Below, piece after piece: positions 7,321 to 16,400 of a DNA stretch of 34,158 nucleotides. How positions within the stretch are numbered: the stretch's first letter is position 1; each line of letters opens with the position of its first letter. The position numbers and the translations under genes are program-made. Below the pieces are notes generated by a model that saw nothing but the letters and a program-made list of their open reading frames with translations, did not search any database and had not been told where the DNA came from. Source of the DNA: Deinococcus sp. Arct2-2 (lineage in GTDB: Bacteria; Deinococcota; Deinococci; Deinococcales; Deinococcaceae); the NCBI RefSeq assembly GCF_004801315.1, contig NZ_SSNW01000064.1, positions 1 to 34,158 on the forward strand. Direction: 5' to 3'.

Positions 7321-8541
7321 GTGATGGACGCCGTACCCGCCCCTCCTAATTCAGACCAGTCAGACCAGCCCGATTACGACTGGTTCTATGCCCGCACCCG
7401 CAATGGGCGCACGCGGGGGCCAGAAGTGGCGCGGGCGTTGCTGGACGTCCAAAGCTCGCCCGACGCCGCGTTTGCCTCTATTCGCGTGGTGGGCACCAAC
7501 GGCAAGGGCAGCACCTGCGCCATGCTGGAAGCTGGCTTGATCTCGGCAGGAGTCCAGACCGGGCGCTTTACCAGCCCACATCTGATCCACTTTGAAGAAC
7601 GAATCCGCGTGAATGGGCAAGAAGTGGCCCCGGCGCGGGTGGCCGCTTTTATCCGGCAAGCGCGGCAAGAAAGCTGGAACGGCGCGTTTTTTGACCTGTC
7701 GTTGCTGCTGGCCTGCACCGTGTTTGCCGAATCGGGCGTGCGCGTGGCCGTGATGGAAGCGGGCGTGGGCGGCGTGAGCGACGCGACGCAGGCGCTACAG
7801 AACGTGTCGGCGGTGGCGCTGACCAACGTGGCGCTCGATCATGTGGGGGTGCTGGGAAGCACAGTAGCCCAGATTGCCCGCGATAAGGCGCTGGCCGCCC
7901 GCCCCGGCGTACCACTGCTGACCACTGCCACCGGAGAAGCCTTAGAAGTGATTCGCGCCGTGTGCCACGAAAAAGATGCGCCGCTGTACACGCCCGCCAT
8001 GTATCCGGCCCTGTTTGCGCTGCCGCACGCTCCGGCGCTGTTGGGCGCACACCAGCACAGCAACGCGGCTTTGGCTTTGGCAACTTTACGCCTACTGGGG
8101 CATGAGGCCGGGGCAGAAGCCGCCCTCGCCGCGTCTCATCCGGCCCGCTTGGAAAGATTCGTGCTGGACGGCAAAACACTGCTGATTGACGGCGCACACA
8201 ACCCGCACGCCACGCAGGCCCTCGCCGCCGCCGTACCGCGTGCCGATGTGCTGCTGTTCGGCAATCTGGCCCGCAAAGACACCGCTGCCACGCTTGCGCC
8301 GCTGTTGGCCGTAGCCCCGCTGCGCGTCTTCACGGCCCCCGGTGACCTTGCTACCCCGCCGCAAGATCTGGCCCAGCAGTACGGCGGCGAAGCGGTAGAC
8401 GGCTCGGCACAGGCGTTGGCCCGCGCCTTAGCCCTGACCCCAGCGGGCGGCACGTTGTTGGTGGCAGGCAGCCTGTATCTGGCCGGAAGCGTGCGCGAGT
8501 GGCTTGTTTCTGGCCGCAGTGAATCCAATCACAGCCAATGA
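7321..8541 (+). CDS. folC: Folylpolyglutamate synthase / dihydrofolate synthase
   Basis: FolC ligates glutamate to dihydropteroate and adds further glutamates to folates, using ATP, in the cytosol. The 406-aa protein is a Mur-ligase relative: the P-loop VVGTNGKGSTCAML is near residue 60, followed by the folate-site FTSPHLIHFEERIRVNG and, in the C-terminal domain, LLIDGAHNPHA. Length fits bacterial FolC. Either GTG 7321 or ATG 7324 may be used; the -10 at 7308 favours the former by one codon only. It stands alone, divergent from purE across a family A repeat. Whether it has both activities cannot be told from sequence. Confidence 0.94.
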   Translation: MMDAVPAPPNSDQSDQPDYDWFYARTRNGRTRGPEVARALLDVQSSPDAAFASIRVVGTNGKGSTCAMLEAGLISAGVQTGRFTSPHLIHFEERIRVNGQEVAPARVAAFIRQARQESWNGAFFDLSLLLACTVFAESGVRVAVMEAGVGGVSDATQALQNVSAVALTNVALDHVGVLGSTVAQIARDKALAARPGVPLLTTATGEALEVIRAVCHEKDAPLYTPAMYPALFALPHAPALLGAHQHSNAALALATLRLLGHEAGAEAALAASHPARLERFVLDGKTLLIDGAHNPHATQALAAAVPRADVLLFGNLARKDTAATLAPLLAVAPLRVFTAPGDLATPPQDLAQQYGGEAVDGSAQALARALALTPAGGTLLVAGSLYLAGSVREWLVSGRSESNHSQ

Positions 8542-8647
8542 CAGCGCCCTCAACGCCTAGATTTTACGAGCAACACGCCATATGCCAGACTCCTTCTCTT
8601 CAAGCCAGATAAAGCCGCCAAACGGAGGTGGAGCCGTAAGGTAATTC

Positions 8648-9235
8648 ATGTCCTCGCTGCTGAATGCCGCCCGCGCCCTGCTGCGCCCCACGCCGCCCAC
8701 TTCCCGCGTGTACCGTGACGCCCTGATCGGCCTCGGCGCAGGCGGAGTGGGCACGCTGCTGATGGGCCAATATTGGACGCGGGTGGCTCCACTGGTAGCC
8801 GGAGAGCATGAAGACGAAAGCGGCCCGCCTCAGCCCGATACAGATGTGATCAGCCCGCTAGGACAAACCCACGAAAACGGCGAGAGCAGCACCGCCGCGA
8901 TGGGGCGGCACTTGTACACGGCGATAACACACAACGTACCGGAAAAAGGCACACGGCAGGCACTCAGCGAGGCGGTGCATTGGGGCACAGGTGTATTGGG
9001 CGGCGCGGCGTTTGGGGCAGTGTTGGCCCAGCGTCAAAGTCCAGCGACAGGGCTACTGTGGGGCGCGGGCCTCTGGCTGCTGCTGGACGAAACGATTACG
9101 CCGCTGCTGGGCCTGCAAGACGGCCTCCGCGCAGGCAACATCAAAACGCATGGCAACCGATTGGGCGCACACTTGGCGTATGGCTTGGGCCTCGGCCTCA
9201 GCGCCGCCGTGCTGGGGCGCACCTTACCCAAATAA
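8648..9235 (+). CDS. Hypothetical membrane protein (DUF1440-like)
   Basis: This 195-aa protein has an amphipathic start and several hydrophobic Gly/Ala-rich stretches: DALIGLGAGGVGTLLMG (about 25-42), WGTGVLGGAAFGAVLA, GLLWGAGLWLLLDE, and LGAHLAYGLGLGLSAAVL at the C-terminus. This suggests three or four membrane spans with a polar loop (about 50-85) rich in Asp, Glu and Gln. The spacing and GAGLWLLLDE-type segment recall DUF1440 proteins, a family of unknown function; this is a weak match by eye. A GTAAGG about ten bases upstream supports the ATG at 8648. It is followed by the tRNA-Lys promoter. Confidence 0.75.
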   Translation: MSSLLNAARALLRPTPPTSRVYRDALIGLGAGGVGTLLMGQYWTRVAPLVAGEHEDESGPPQPDTDVISPLGQTHENGESSTAAMGRHLYTAITHNVPEKGTRQALSEAVHWGTGVLGGAAFGAVLAQRQSPATGLLWGAGLWLLLDETITPLLGLQDGLRAGNIKTHGNRLGAHLAYGLGLGLSAAVLGRTLPK

Positions 9236-9243
9236 AGTCAGCC

Positions 9244-9272
9244 TTGACAGGGCTGGGGGCAGTCCTTATACT
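9244..9272 (+). promoter_or_regulatory. Strong sigma-70-type promoter of tRNA-Lys
   Basis: TTGACA (9244-9249) and TATACT (9267-9272) are separated by 17 bases. This is the closest match to consensus in the window. Transcription should start near 9279, about 30 bases before the tRNA. Confidence 0.92.
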
Positions 9273-9310
9273 CCCTTTCGCCCTGTCTGAATTCAGACGG
9301 CATTCTTTTT

Positions 9311-9386
<76 letters not shown>

Positions 9387-9391
9387 CCGAT

Positions 9392-9427
9392 AAGGCCCCC
9401 ATGTAGCGTTGACGGGGGCCTTTTTTT
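9392..9427 (+). terminator. Intrinsic terminator of tRNA-Lys
   Basis: AAGGCCCCC (9392-9400) pairs with GGGGGCCTT (9414-9422), and the T-tract runs to 9427. It ends three bases before the stop codon of the convergent HD-domain gene. Confidence 0.93.
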
Positions 9428-9429
9428 GT

Positions 9430-10161
9430 TCAGATGAATCCCAGTCCTTCATCGGCCTGAGCAGAACGCAGCGGCGCATACTTCCGAACCTCCTCCGGCG
9501 TCACGCCGCACGCGACTTCCAACGCCGCCACCGTGCGTTCCAGTTCGGCAAAGAGGGCGTGCAATCGGGGCCGCCCCGCCGCACCCGGAGCCTGTTTGTA
9601 GGCGTCGGCCAACAGGCGGTAATACTGCAAGGTTCCTTCGCGGCCCTGACTGAAGCGGCCAAAGAAGGCTTCCCGCGCTTCCGGCGTCATGCCTTCCGTC
9701 AACACGTCGGTCAGGATGGTGCGGGCGTTATGCAACTTGTCGGAGGCACTGACCAACAGCGAACTGGCTCCCTCATGACCCAGTTTGGCGAGGTAATCCA
9801 GTTTGCGTTCAGCCCAAGGTGGTTTCTGGCCGTCTACCAGCGGCGTTTCTTCGGTGGCTCCGCGCACCAACGCGGCTACTTCCGCACCAAATTTGGCCCC
9901 AATCTGAGCTTCTAATTCTTTGCGTTTTTCAACTCGCTTGTTCTTATCCGCCGTCAAATTCTCCGGTCCATCTTCCAGCGCGTCGTGCAGCAGGGCGGCT
10001 ATGGCTTCGGCTTCCGTCGCGCCAAATTCCAGCGCCACCGACGCTACGCCCAGCAGATGCGACAGGTACGGCGTCTGTGTGCGTTTGCGGTATTGGCCCC
10101 TATGCCATTCATGTGCCAGTTGCAGGGCGTCGGTGAATTTTTTTGTCAGAGGAAAGGTCAC
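9430..10161 (-). CDS. HD-domain phosphohydrolase, SpoT/Mesh1-like
   Basis: The 243-aa protein has the metal-dependent HD fold of the ppGpp hydrolase domain of Rel/SpoT. Motifs read in order: AHEWHRGQYRKRTQTPYLSH with H35 as first metal ligand, LLHDALEDG with H59-D60 and E63-D64, and SASDKLHNARTI with the distal metal-binding Asp. No synthetase, TGS or ACT domain follows, so it is a stand-alone hydrolase-type protein. ppGpp or another nucleotide is a plausible substrate, but HD relatives vary and the substrate is not shown. It starts with GTG six bases after a TAAGGT -10 and diverges from the cyclo-ligase-like gene. Confidence 0.85.
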   Translation of the reverse strand: MTFPLTKKFTDALQLAHEWHRGQYRKRTQTPYLSHLLGVASVALEFGATEAEAIAALLHDALEDGPENLTADKNKRVEKRKELEAQIGAKFGAEVAALVRGATEETPLVDGQKPPWAERKLDYLAKLGHEGASSLLVSASDKLHNARTILTDVLTEGMTPEAREAFFGRFSQGREGTLQYYRLLADAYKQAPGAAGRPRLHALFAELERTVAALEVACGVTPEEVRKYAPLRSAQADEGLGFI

Positions 10162-10167
10162 GGCCTC

Positions 10168-10173
10168 ACCTTA
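10168..10173 (-). promoter_or_regulatory. Leaderless-type -10 box, HD-domain gene
   Basis: TAAGGT on the minus strand ends 6 bases before the GTG start at 10161. It is 37 bp from the divergent -10 at 10211. Confidence 0.5.
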
Positions 10174-10210
10174 CGCAATCTGGCTGGAGGCGGGATGCAG
10201 ACTTGCCCGC

Positions 10211-10216
10211 TATGCT
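10211..10216 (+). promoter_or_regulatory. -10 box, cyclo-ligase-like gene
   Basis: TATGCT ends 9 bases before the ATG at 10226, giving a leaderless or nearly leaderless mRNA. Confidence 0.5.
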
Positions 10217-10225
10217 CTGGAGTGA

Positions 10226-10831
10226 ATGACCTCTCCCCCACCCACCACGACGGCAGGCGCACACCGTACCGCTGTTTGGGACGCGCTGGAACGGGCGCGG
10301 CTGTGTGCCTATCCGCTGCCGCCACACGGCCACCATCCCAACTTTACTGGGGCGCGGGAGGCCGCCAAACACCTGCTGAAGCATCCGCAGGTTGCACCGC
10401 TGCACACGCTGATCGTGGGGCCAGACCGGGTGCTGATGCCGCTGCGAAAGCTGGCGCTCCAATCGGGTATCACGCTGTATGTGCCTAACCTGAAAAAAGA
10501 CGGTTGGTACTGGAAACTGGCTGATGCAGCGGGCGCGAACCTGTCTAAAATGGCGGCGCACGGCGAGCCTAAGCTGAAGCCCGAAGGCGCACAAGCAGCA
10601 GTGTTGGCGTGTGTGGCCGCAGACCGCACGGGCGGCAGAGTGGGCAAAGGTTTTGGCTGGGGCGCACGCGGGCTGCATCTGGATTTGCCGGAATTCACGT
10701 TGGCACACGGGCTGATGCTGTGGGGCCAGTTGCCCTGCCCTGCCGACTCGCACGCGGCGCTGATCGGCACACCGGGCGGGGTATTCGACACCGCGCAATC
10801 TTCCGCACCCGGCCCACACGGTCTACACTGA
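10226..10831 (+). CDS. 5-formyltetrahydrofolate cyclo-ligase family protein
   Basis: The 201-aa protein belongs to the MTHFS fold, enzymes that use ATP to close 5-formyl-THF to 5,10-methenyl-THF. Family-like features are the early HPNFTGAREAAKHLL, the Gly-rich VGKGFGWGARGLHLDL region and the C-terminal LPCPADSHAALIGTPGGV. The N-terminus resembles the MTHFSD-type branch more than canonical FAU1/YgfA, so the catalytic activity is inferred only. No canonical Lys/Arg-rich ATP-binding N-terminus is apparent. It is followed after 3 bp by the DinB-like gene, yet that gene has its own -10 inside the end of this one. Confidence 0.72.
   Translation: MTSPPPTTTAGAHRTAVWDALERARLCAYPLPPHGHHPNFTGAREAAKHLLKHPQVAPLHTLIVGPDRVLMPLRKLALQSGITLYVPNLKKDGWYWKLADAAGANLSKMAAHGEPKLKPEGAQAAVLACVAADRTGGRVGKGFGWGARGLHLDLPEFTLAHGLMLWGQLPCPADSHAALIGTPGGVFDTAQSSAPGPHGLH
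10824..10829 (+). promoter_or_regulatory. Leaderless-type -10 box inside the preceding gene
   Basis: TACACT lies in the last codons of the cyclo-ligase-like gene and ends 5 bases before the ATG at 10835. The DinB-like gene may therefore be transcribed separately. Confidence 0.5.
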
Positions 10832-10834
10832 CGC

Positions 10835-11419
10835 ATGACCTCCAAACCCACTCCTTCCCTTCCCATCGTTCCTGTCGTGGTCACGGTGGCCGCCGTGGGC
10901 GTCGCGGCGCTGATTGCCCGCAGCCGCAGCAAAGATGGAGAAGGCGTGGGGCAGCAAGTGAAGGGCTTGGTGGCCGCACAACTCATAGAACGGCCCGCCC
11001 GCAATGCCAGTTACGCAGGGCTGGGGCAAGGGCTGGAGCGCGGCGGCATGATGCTGACCGGGCGGGCCACCCGCGCTGCCGATACCGAGGCCAACCGTGA
11101 GGTCATCGCGCACATTATCGGGATAGAACGCTGGGGCCAAAACCGCTTGCGTGTGGCGCTAGGCCAGCGGCCCTACGAGCGCGACGACTACAGCCCCTAC
11201 CGCCCACCCGCCGAGGCCACCTTCAATGAACTGCAAGACCTGTTGTCTCAGACCCGCGCCCGCAGCGTCGATTTGGCGCGGCAACTGCACAGCGCCGCCC
11301 CCAACGACGACCTGAAAATAGACCACAACGATTTTGGCCCCCTGACCGCCAAAGGCTGGCTGCAATACCTGACCCAGCACGCCGACATAGAAAGCCGGAA
11401 ACTGAAAGCAGGGCGGTAA
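10835..11419 (+). CDS. DinB-like domain protein with N-terminal membrane anchor
   Basis: The 194-aa protein starts with one hydrophobic segment (PIVPVVVTVAAVGVAALIA, about residues 10-28) followed by Arg/Ser/Lys, so it is probably anchored in the membrane with the rest in the cytoplasm. The body fits the DinB/YfiT four-helix fold: an IAHIIGIERWG helix with His, and a C-terminal GWLQYLTQHADIE helix with His, which would form the metal site. Proteins of this superfamily include thiol transferases and many of unknown role; it is unrelated to DNA polymerase IV. DinB-like families are numerous in Deinococcus. The membrane anchor is unusual for the superfamily. Confidence 0.7.
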   Translation: MTSKPTPSLPIVPVVVTVAAVGVAALIARSRSKDGEGVGQQVKGLVAAQLIERPARNASYAGLGQGLERGGMMLTGRATRAADTEANREVIAHIIGIERWGQNRLRVALGQRPYERDDYSPYRPPAEATFNELQDLLSQTRARSVDLARQLHSAAPNDDLKIDHNDFGPLTAKGWLQYLTQHADIESRKLKAGR

Positions 11420-11456
11420 GGAACGTGTGGGCCGGGTTGTGCTGAGCTGAAAGGTT

Positions 11457-11555
11457 AACCCCCCGTTGCTGGCGCAACGCCCCCCCTTAGAGGGGAGGAC
11501 ATAAGCTGTTGCGCTCCCCTTGAGGGGGGCTGGCTGCAGAGCAGACTGGGGGGTT
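11457..11555. repeat. Family A cloverleaf-like palindromic repeat, full copy
   Basis: This copy shares nearly all of its core with 7092-7194: AACCCCCC/GGGGGGTT outer stem, GTTGC-tggc-GCAAC left hairpin, CCCCCCCTTAGAGGGGAG central arm and CTGC-aga-GCAG right hairpin. Differences fall mainly in loops. It lies between the DinB-like gene and pilT. Confidence 0.85.
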
Positions 11556-11670
11556 CGCCCAGAATCGTCACCTCCGAACACAGATCAAGCGGACAAGCAT
11601 TCGAAAGTCATTGCTTTCTAGACGGCCCCTCACCCCCCCAACTGGGGGAAAGCTGTAAGAGGGCCGCCGC

Positions 11671-11676
11671 TAGTGT
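11671..11676 (+). promoter_or_regulatory. Leaderless-type -10 box, pilT
   Basis: TAGTGT ends 7 bases before the ATG at 11684. It overlaps and argues against the GTG at 11675 as start. Confidence 0.5.
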
Positions 11677-11683
11677 GCAGAGC

Positions 11684-12763
11684 ATGAGTGTGCTGAAGGA
11701 GTTGCTGGGCGTCATGGTTCGTGAGGGGGCCAGCGATATTCATTTGCGGGCCGGAAGTGCGCCTGCGGGCCGCATCAACGGCGAGATTCGGCGGTACGGC
11801 TCCACCCGCCTGACGCCGGAACATATCGAAGGCTTTGCCATAGAAATGATGCCGCGCCCCGGCATGTGGGAAGATTTTCAGACCCGCCGCGACGCCGATT
11901 TTGCTTACGGTGTGCCGGGTGTGGCCCGCTTCCGCGTGAATGCCTACCACCAACGCGGCTCGGTGGGCCTGATCATGCGCGTGATCGAGAACAAACCGAT
12001 TCCTAGTTTTGCCGAATTGGGCCTGCCCGCTGCCACCTTTGAGGGCTTGGCGGGTCACGAGCGCGGTTTGGTGCTGGTGACTGGGCCGACTGGGAGCGGC
12101 AAAACCACCACGCTTGCCAGCATCATCGACTACATCAACGCCACGCAGCCCGTGAACATCGTGACGCTGGAAGACCCCATCGAGATCATGCACAACGATA
12201 AGATGGCCCTCGTGTCTCAGCGGGAACTGGGCAGCGATACCCTCAGCTTTTCCGCCGGACTGCGGGCCAGCATGCGCCAAGACCCCGACGTGATCCTGAT
12301 TGGCGAGATGCGCGACAAAGAAACGGTAGAAGCGGCGCTGAGTGCGGCCCAAACCGGACACTTGGTATTTTCGACGCTGCATACCCAAGACGCCGTGCGA
12401 ACCGTGAACCGCATCATCGACTTTTTTGCCCCCCACGAGCGCGAGCAAATCCGGCTGGGCCTGTCGGAAACGCTGGTAGGTGTGGTCAGCCAACGCCTGT
12501 TGCCCAAGCTGGGCGGCGGGCGCGTGCTGGGCATGGAAATCATGCTGGGCACGCCCACTGTGCGCGAGTGCATCAAAGACCCCAACCGCACCGAGGAAAT
12601 CAAGCAGGCGCTCCTAGAAGGCGGGATGCGCGGAATGCACACCTTCGATCAACACTTGGCCGAACTGGTCTCCAGCGGCCTGATGAGTGAAGAAGACGCC
12701 ATGCACACGGCCACCAGCCCGCATGAGTTGAAATTGCTGCTGATGACGCGGCAGTTTGCTTAA
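11684..12763 (+). CDS. pilT: Type IV pilus retraction ATPase PilT
   Basis: PilT is a cytoplasmic hexameric ATPase that depolymerises type IV pili, driving twitching and, in naturally competent bacteria, DNA uptake. The 359-aa protein begins with the PilT N-terminal domain (MVREGASDIHLRAGSAPAGRINGEI). The ATPase core has Walker A GPTGSGKTT (134-142, K140), an Asp box around LEDPIE, Walker B VILIGEMRD, and the His box GHLVFSTLHTQDA. Length fits PilT; PilU is the main alternative paralog. No other pilus genes are nearby, so it stands as a single gene. The start at 11684 follows from the -10 at 11671. Confidence 0.93.
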   Translation: MSVLKELLGVMVREGASDIHLRAGSAPAGRINGEIRRYGSTRLTPEHIEGFAIEMMPRPGMWEDFQTRRDADFAYGVPGVARFRVNAYHQRGSVGLIMRVIENKPIPSFAELGLPAATFEGLAGHERGLVLVTGPTGSGKTTTLASIIDYINATQPVNIVTLEDPIEIMHNDKMALVSQRELGSDTLSFSAGLRASMRQDPDVILIGEMRDKETVEAALSAAQTGHLVFSTLHTQDAVRTVNRIIDFFAPHEREQIRLGLSETLVGVVSQRLLPKLGGGRVLGMEIMLGTPTVRECIKDPNRTEEIKQALLEGGMRGMHTFDQHLAELVSSGLMSEEDAMHTATSPHELKLLLMTRQFA

Positions 12764-12791
12764 ACCAGAATAGTTCTACTTTTTGGTCATA

Positions 12792-12810
12792 CCAAACGGT
12801 TATACTTTGG
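12792..12810. promoter_or_regulatory. mazEF promoter with overlapping inverted repeat (putative operator)
   Basis: The -10 TATACT (12801-12806) ends 6 bases before the antitoxin ATG. It is spanned by the inverted repeat CCAAA (12792-12796) - 9 bases - TTTGG (12806-12810), and a smaller palindrome ACC-aaac-GGT overlaps the left arm. Antitoxins of this class usually repress their own operon by binding such a site; that it works here is inference. Confidence 0.55.
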
Positions 12811-12812
12811 CC

Positions 12813-13052
12813 ATGACACGTGCTGAGAAAGTCACCGTAAGTCTGCCCACGCCTCTTCTCAGTTTCGTCACGGCCTACCAAGAGAGTCATCACCTCAGCC
12901 GCAGCGAAGTCGTGCAGCAAGCTCTCCAAGCCTTTCAGGAAGCAGAATTGGCACGCGCCTACCGCGAATCGGCAGCCGAAATGCAGGCCGATTCCCTGTT
13001 TGATACAGACAGTGGACATGGGTTAAGCGCCTCCGCAGAAGCCGCGTGGTAA
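12813..13052 (+). CDS. mazE: MazE-type antitoxin (ribbon-helix-helix-like)
   Basis: The 79-aa protein starts MTRAEKVTVSLPTPLLSFVTA, the beta-strand and first helix of a ribbon-helix-helix DNA-binding domain, followed by SRSEVVQQALQAF as second helix. The C-terminal part (about 45-79) is polar and likely unstructured until it wraps the toxin. It should neutralise the downstream MazF and repress the operon. An in-frame start ten codons earlier was rejected because the -10 box lies between the two. The last codons overlap the toxin start by 7 bases, so translation is coupled. A mazEF module is known in Deinococcus radiodurans; this pair has the same order. Confidence 0.85.
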   Translation: MTRAEKVTVSLPTPLLSFVTAYQESHHLSRSEVVQQALQAFQEAELARAYRESAAEMQADSLFDTDSGHGLSASAEAAW

Positions 13053-13393
13053 TTCCCCTGATCCGGCGAGGCGACTTGCTGTTGGTTGATTTCGCGCCCG
13101 CCCAAGCAGGAGAAACCAACAACACCCGGCCCGCCATCGTCATCACCAACAATCTCGCCAACGAACACTCCCCGGCTATCGTGGTTGTGCCTGTGACCAG
13201 CAATACCGAACGCATTTATCCGTTTGAATTGCTGTTGCCCGTAGAGCGCAGCGGTCTAGAATATGACAGCAAAGCGCAGCCGCAATTTGTACGCCACGTG
13301 AGCAAAGCCCGCATTCGCCGCCCGCTGGGGCATCTGCCCGCCGACTTGATGAGCGAATTGGATGAGCGTTTGCGGGGGCATCTGGGATTGTAA
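13046..13393 (+). CDS. mazF: MazF/PemK-type endoribonuclease toxin
   Basis: MazF toxins cut single-stranded mRNA at short specific sites and stop growth when the antitoxin is lost. The 115-aa protein shows the family plan: RRGDLLLVDF (first strand), GETNNTRPAIVITNN (substrate loop with conserved Arg-Pro), IVVVPVTSN, and a C-terminal QFVRHVSKARI followed by a helical tail. It starts with GTG inside the end of mazE, with no separate Shine-Dalgarno seen. It ends 14 bp before the convergent dnaE stop with no terminator visible between. The target sequence cannot be predicted. Confidence 0.93.
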   Translation: MVIPLIRRGDLLLVDFAPAQAGETNNTRPAIVITNNLANEHSPAIVVVPVTSNTERIYPFELLLPVERSGLEYDSKAQPQFVRHVSKARIRRPLGHLPADLMSELDERLRGHLGL

Positions 13394-13407
13394 AACAGAC
13401 CTGACGC

Positions 13408-16400
13408 TCAAGCCTGCATGCCCCGTCCCCCACCTTGCTTGTTCATCCATGCGGGCGGCTTGGGCGCGAACCGTCCCAGAATCGTTTGCTGATCGTAGGC
13501 AAGGTACGCCTCAACCCAAGGGAAGGTCTGGTTCAGCACCTTAATGGCCTGTGGGCTGCCCATCGCGTGATCAAGTTGATAGACCACGAATTGTTCGGGC
13601 GTCTCTAGGCGCAGGTAAGTTGGCATACTGCCCGCGTGTTCGTCCAGCACGCTCTGAAACTCGCCCACCGCATCGGGGCTGGCCGTTTCTAGGTCTATGG
13701 TCACGTACATGACTTTGGGCACCTCGCCCAGTTGCTCCACGCTCACCACTTCTTCGGCAATGGCCCGTAGGCCGCCGTCTTCCGACTCCAGTTCCACGAT
13801 CACCAGCGCGGGCATATCGTTCACCAGTTTGTCCTGAATGCGGTCGTAGGCGCGGGAAAAGGCCACCAGTTCGGTCTGCCCGGACTCGTCGGCCAAGATG
13901 AAGCGGGCCATCATGCCGCCCGATTTGGTGGGCTTTTTGACCACGCTCTCGATCATGCCCGCCAACACCGCCTTAATGCGCTTGCCGGGAGCCACGTTTT
14001 GGGTGGTAAACCAAGTATCGAGGTCGCTGATGCGGCAACTCGCGGCCTCGCGCAGACCCTCATGCTGCTCTAGCGGGTGGCCGGAAATGTAGAGACCGAG
14101 GGCTTCCTTTTCAATCGAAAGGCGCTGAAGATCGGTGTAGGCGTCCACGCCCGTTCTGAGGGGCCGCTCTTTCTTCACTTCCTCGGTGCCGAACATCATG
14201 CTCATGCCGCTCTGAGCGCGGGCATTGATTTCTGCCGTGCCCGCCGCGTCTTCCATCGCGTCCTCTAGGCTCTCCATCAGTTGCCGCCGCTCTCCGAACA
14301 GGTCGAAGGCCCCCGATTTGATCAGGCTCTCCAGCGCCTTGCGGTTGCACACCTTGCTACCGAGGCGTGAGCAGAAGTCGGCCAAGGATTTGAAGGTTCC
14401 GGCCCGCTCGCGCTCCTCCAGAATCCTCAGCACCGCCGCTTCGCCCAAGCCCTTGATGGCGTACATCCCGAAGTAGATTTCCTCGCCCGCCACCGCAAAG
14501 TCAGCGTTGGAGCGGTTGATGTCTGGTGGCAACACCTTCACATCCATCTTGCGGGCGTCACTGACGTACTCAGCCACTTTGTCGGAATCGCGGCGCTCTA
14601 CCGTCAGCAGGGCCGCCATGAACTCTACGGGGTAGTTTGCTTTCAACCACGCCGTTTGATAAGAAATAACGCCGTAAGCCGCTGAATGTGACTTATTGAA
14701 GCCATAGTTCGCAAACGCATCCAGCAAATCGAACAGCTTATTACCCTCTTCCTTCGGCACCTTATTAATCTCTGCGCCGTCTACGAAAATCTGACGCTGA
14801 CGTGCCATTTCCGCGGTATCTTTCTTACCCATCGCTCGGCGCAGCAAGTCGGCTCCGCCTAAGCTAAATCCGGCGACTTCCGAGGCGATCTGCATAATTT
14901 GTTCCTGATACACGGGAATGCCGTAGGTTTCCGACAGAATCTTTTCAAGCCACTGGGCGCTGTTGGGAAAGCCGTCGCGCACATAATCCACTTGCTCTAG
15001 GCCGTGATGACGGCGCACGTAGGTCGGAATGTTTTCCATCGGGCCGGGGCGGTAGAGAGCGCTCAGGGCGATAATGTCGGCCAAACGCCGGGGCTTCAGG
15101 CGGCGGCTCGCGTCGGCAATGCCCGCGCCTTCCAACTGAAACACGCCTTTGGTGTCGCCCCGTGAGAGAAGTTCAAAGGTTTTCTCGTCGTCAAAGGGAA
15201 TCGCGTCAAAGTCGATTTCGATCTTCTGGGATTCCCGCATGATCCGCTTGGCTTCATCCAAAAAGGACAAGGTTCGCAGGCCCAAGAAGTCCATCTTAAT
15301 CAGGCCGATGTCTTCTACAGCCTTCATGTCGTACTGACAGACCATGCCCACGCCCGACGTGTCGCGCATGACGGGCACGAGGTCGGTGAGTTTGTCGCGC
15401 CCGATGACCACACCCGCCGCATGCACCGAGGCGTGACGGGTTAGCCCTTCCAGCTTTTGCGCGAATTCGTAGGCTTCCAGCAGTTGCGCGTCGTCGGCCA
15501 GCAGTTGCTGAATGTCGGGCACCGATTCGCGGGCCTGCTCTAGGCTGTAGCTTTTGCCGAACTTAATCGGAATCAGCTTAGAGACCTTATCGACTTTGGC
15601 ATATTCCAGCCCCATCACGCGGGCCACGTCTTTCAGGCAGGCCTTACTCGCCATCGTCCCGAAGGTGGAAATCAGCGCCACCTTGTCCTCGCCGTACTTG
15701 TCCTGCACGTACTGAATGACCTCGGCGCGGCGGGCATCGTTGAAGTCGATATCGAGATCGGGCATCGAAATTCGGTCAGGATTCAGGAAGCGCTCGAACA
15801 GCAAGTCGAATTCGAGGGGATCGAGGTTGGTGATCCGCATGGCGTAGCACACCAGCGAGCCTGCACCCGAACCGCGCCCCGGCCCCACGCTGATGTCCTG
15901 ATCTTTGGCCCAGTTGATGTAATCGGCCACGATCAGCAGGTAATCGGGGAAACCCATGTTGTTGATGACGCTCAGTTCGTACTCGGCGCGGCGCAGGATG
16001 GTCAGCGCGTGCAGGTGGTGGGCGCGGGTGGTTTCGGAGTCGTCGGCAGTCGGGTCAAGCTCGATAGAGGTGTCGGAGTCGCGTTTCTGGGCCTTCCGGC
16101 AATCCTCGTGCGCGTACCCCGGCAGTGTGCCCGCTTCGGCTTCCGCTTCCATCTTCACCAATGCCGGATAGGGCGTGTATTTTTCGCCCGCCGCCTTACC
16201 TCTTTTCTCCCACTCGCTGCCCAAAAAGGCGATCAGCGTCAACAGCGTCTCTAAGTCACAGGTGGTGGCGTCGCAGCCGTCCACACGGGCCAGAACACGG
16301 GCGGCATCGTCCTTGCCCAATTCGGCCAAAGACCGCACCGCGTAATCCCTAAGCAGACTTTCGGTGGCGTGCGCCGGGTAGCGTTTGACCGTGCCCCGGT

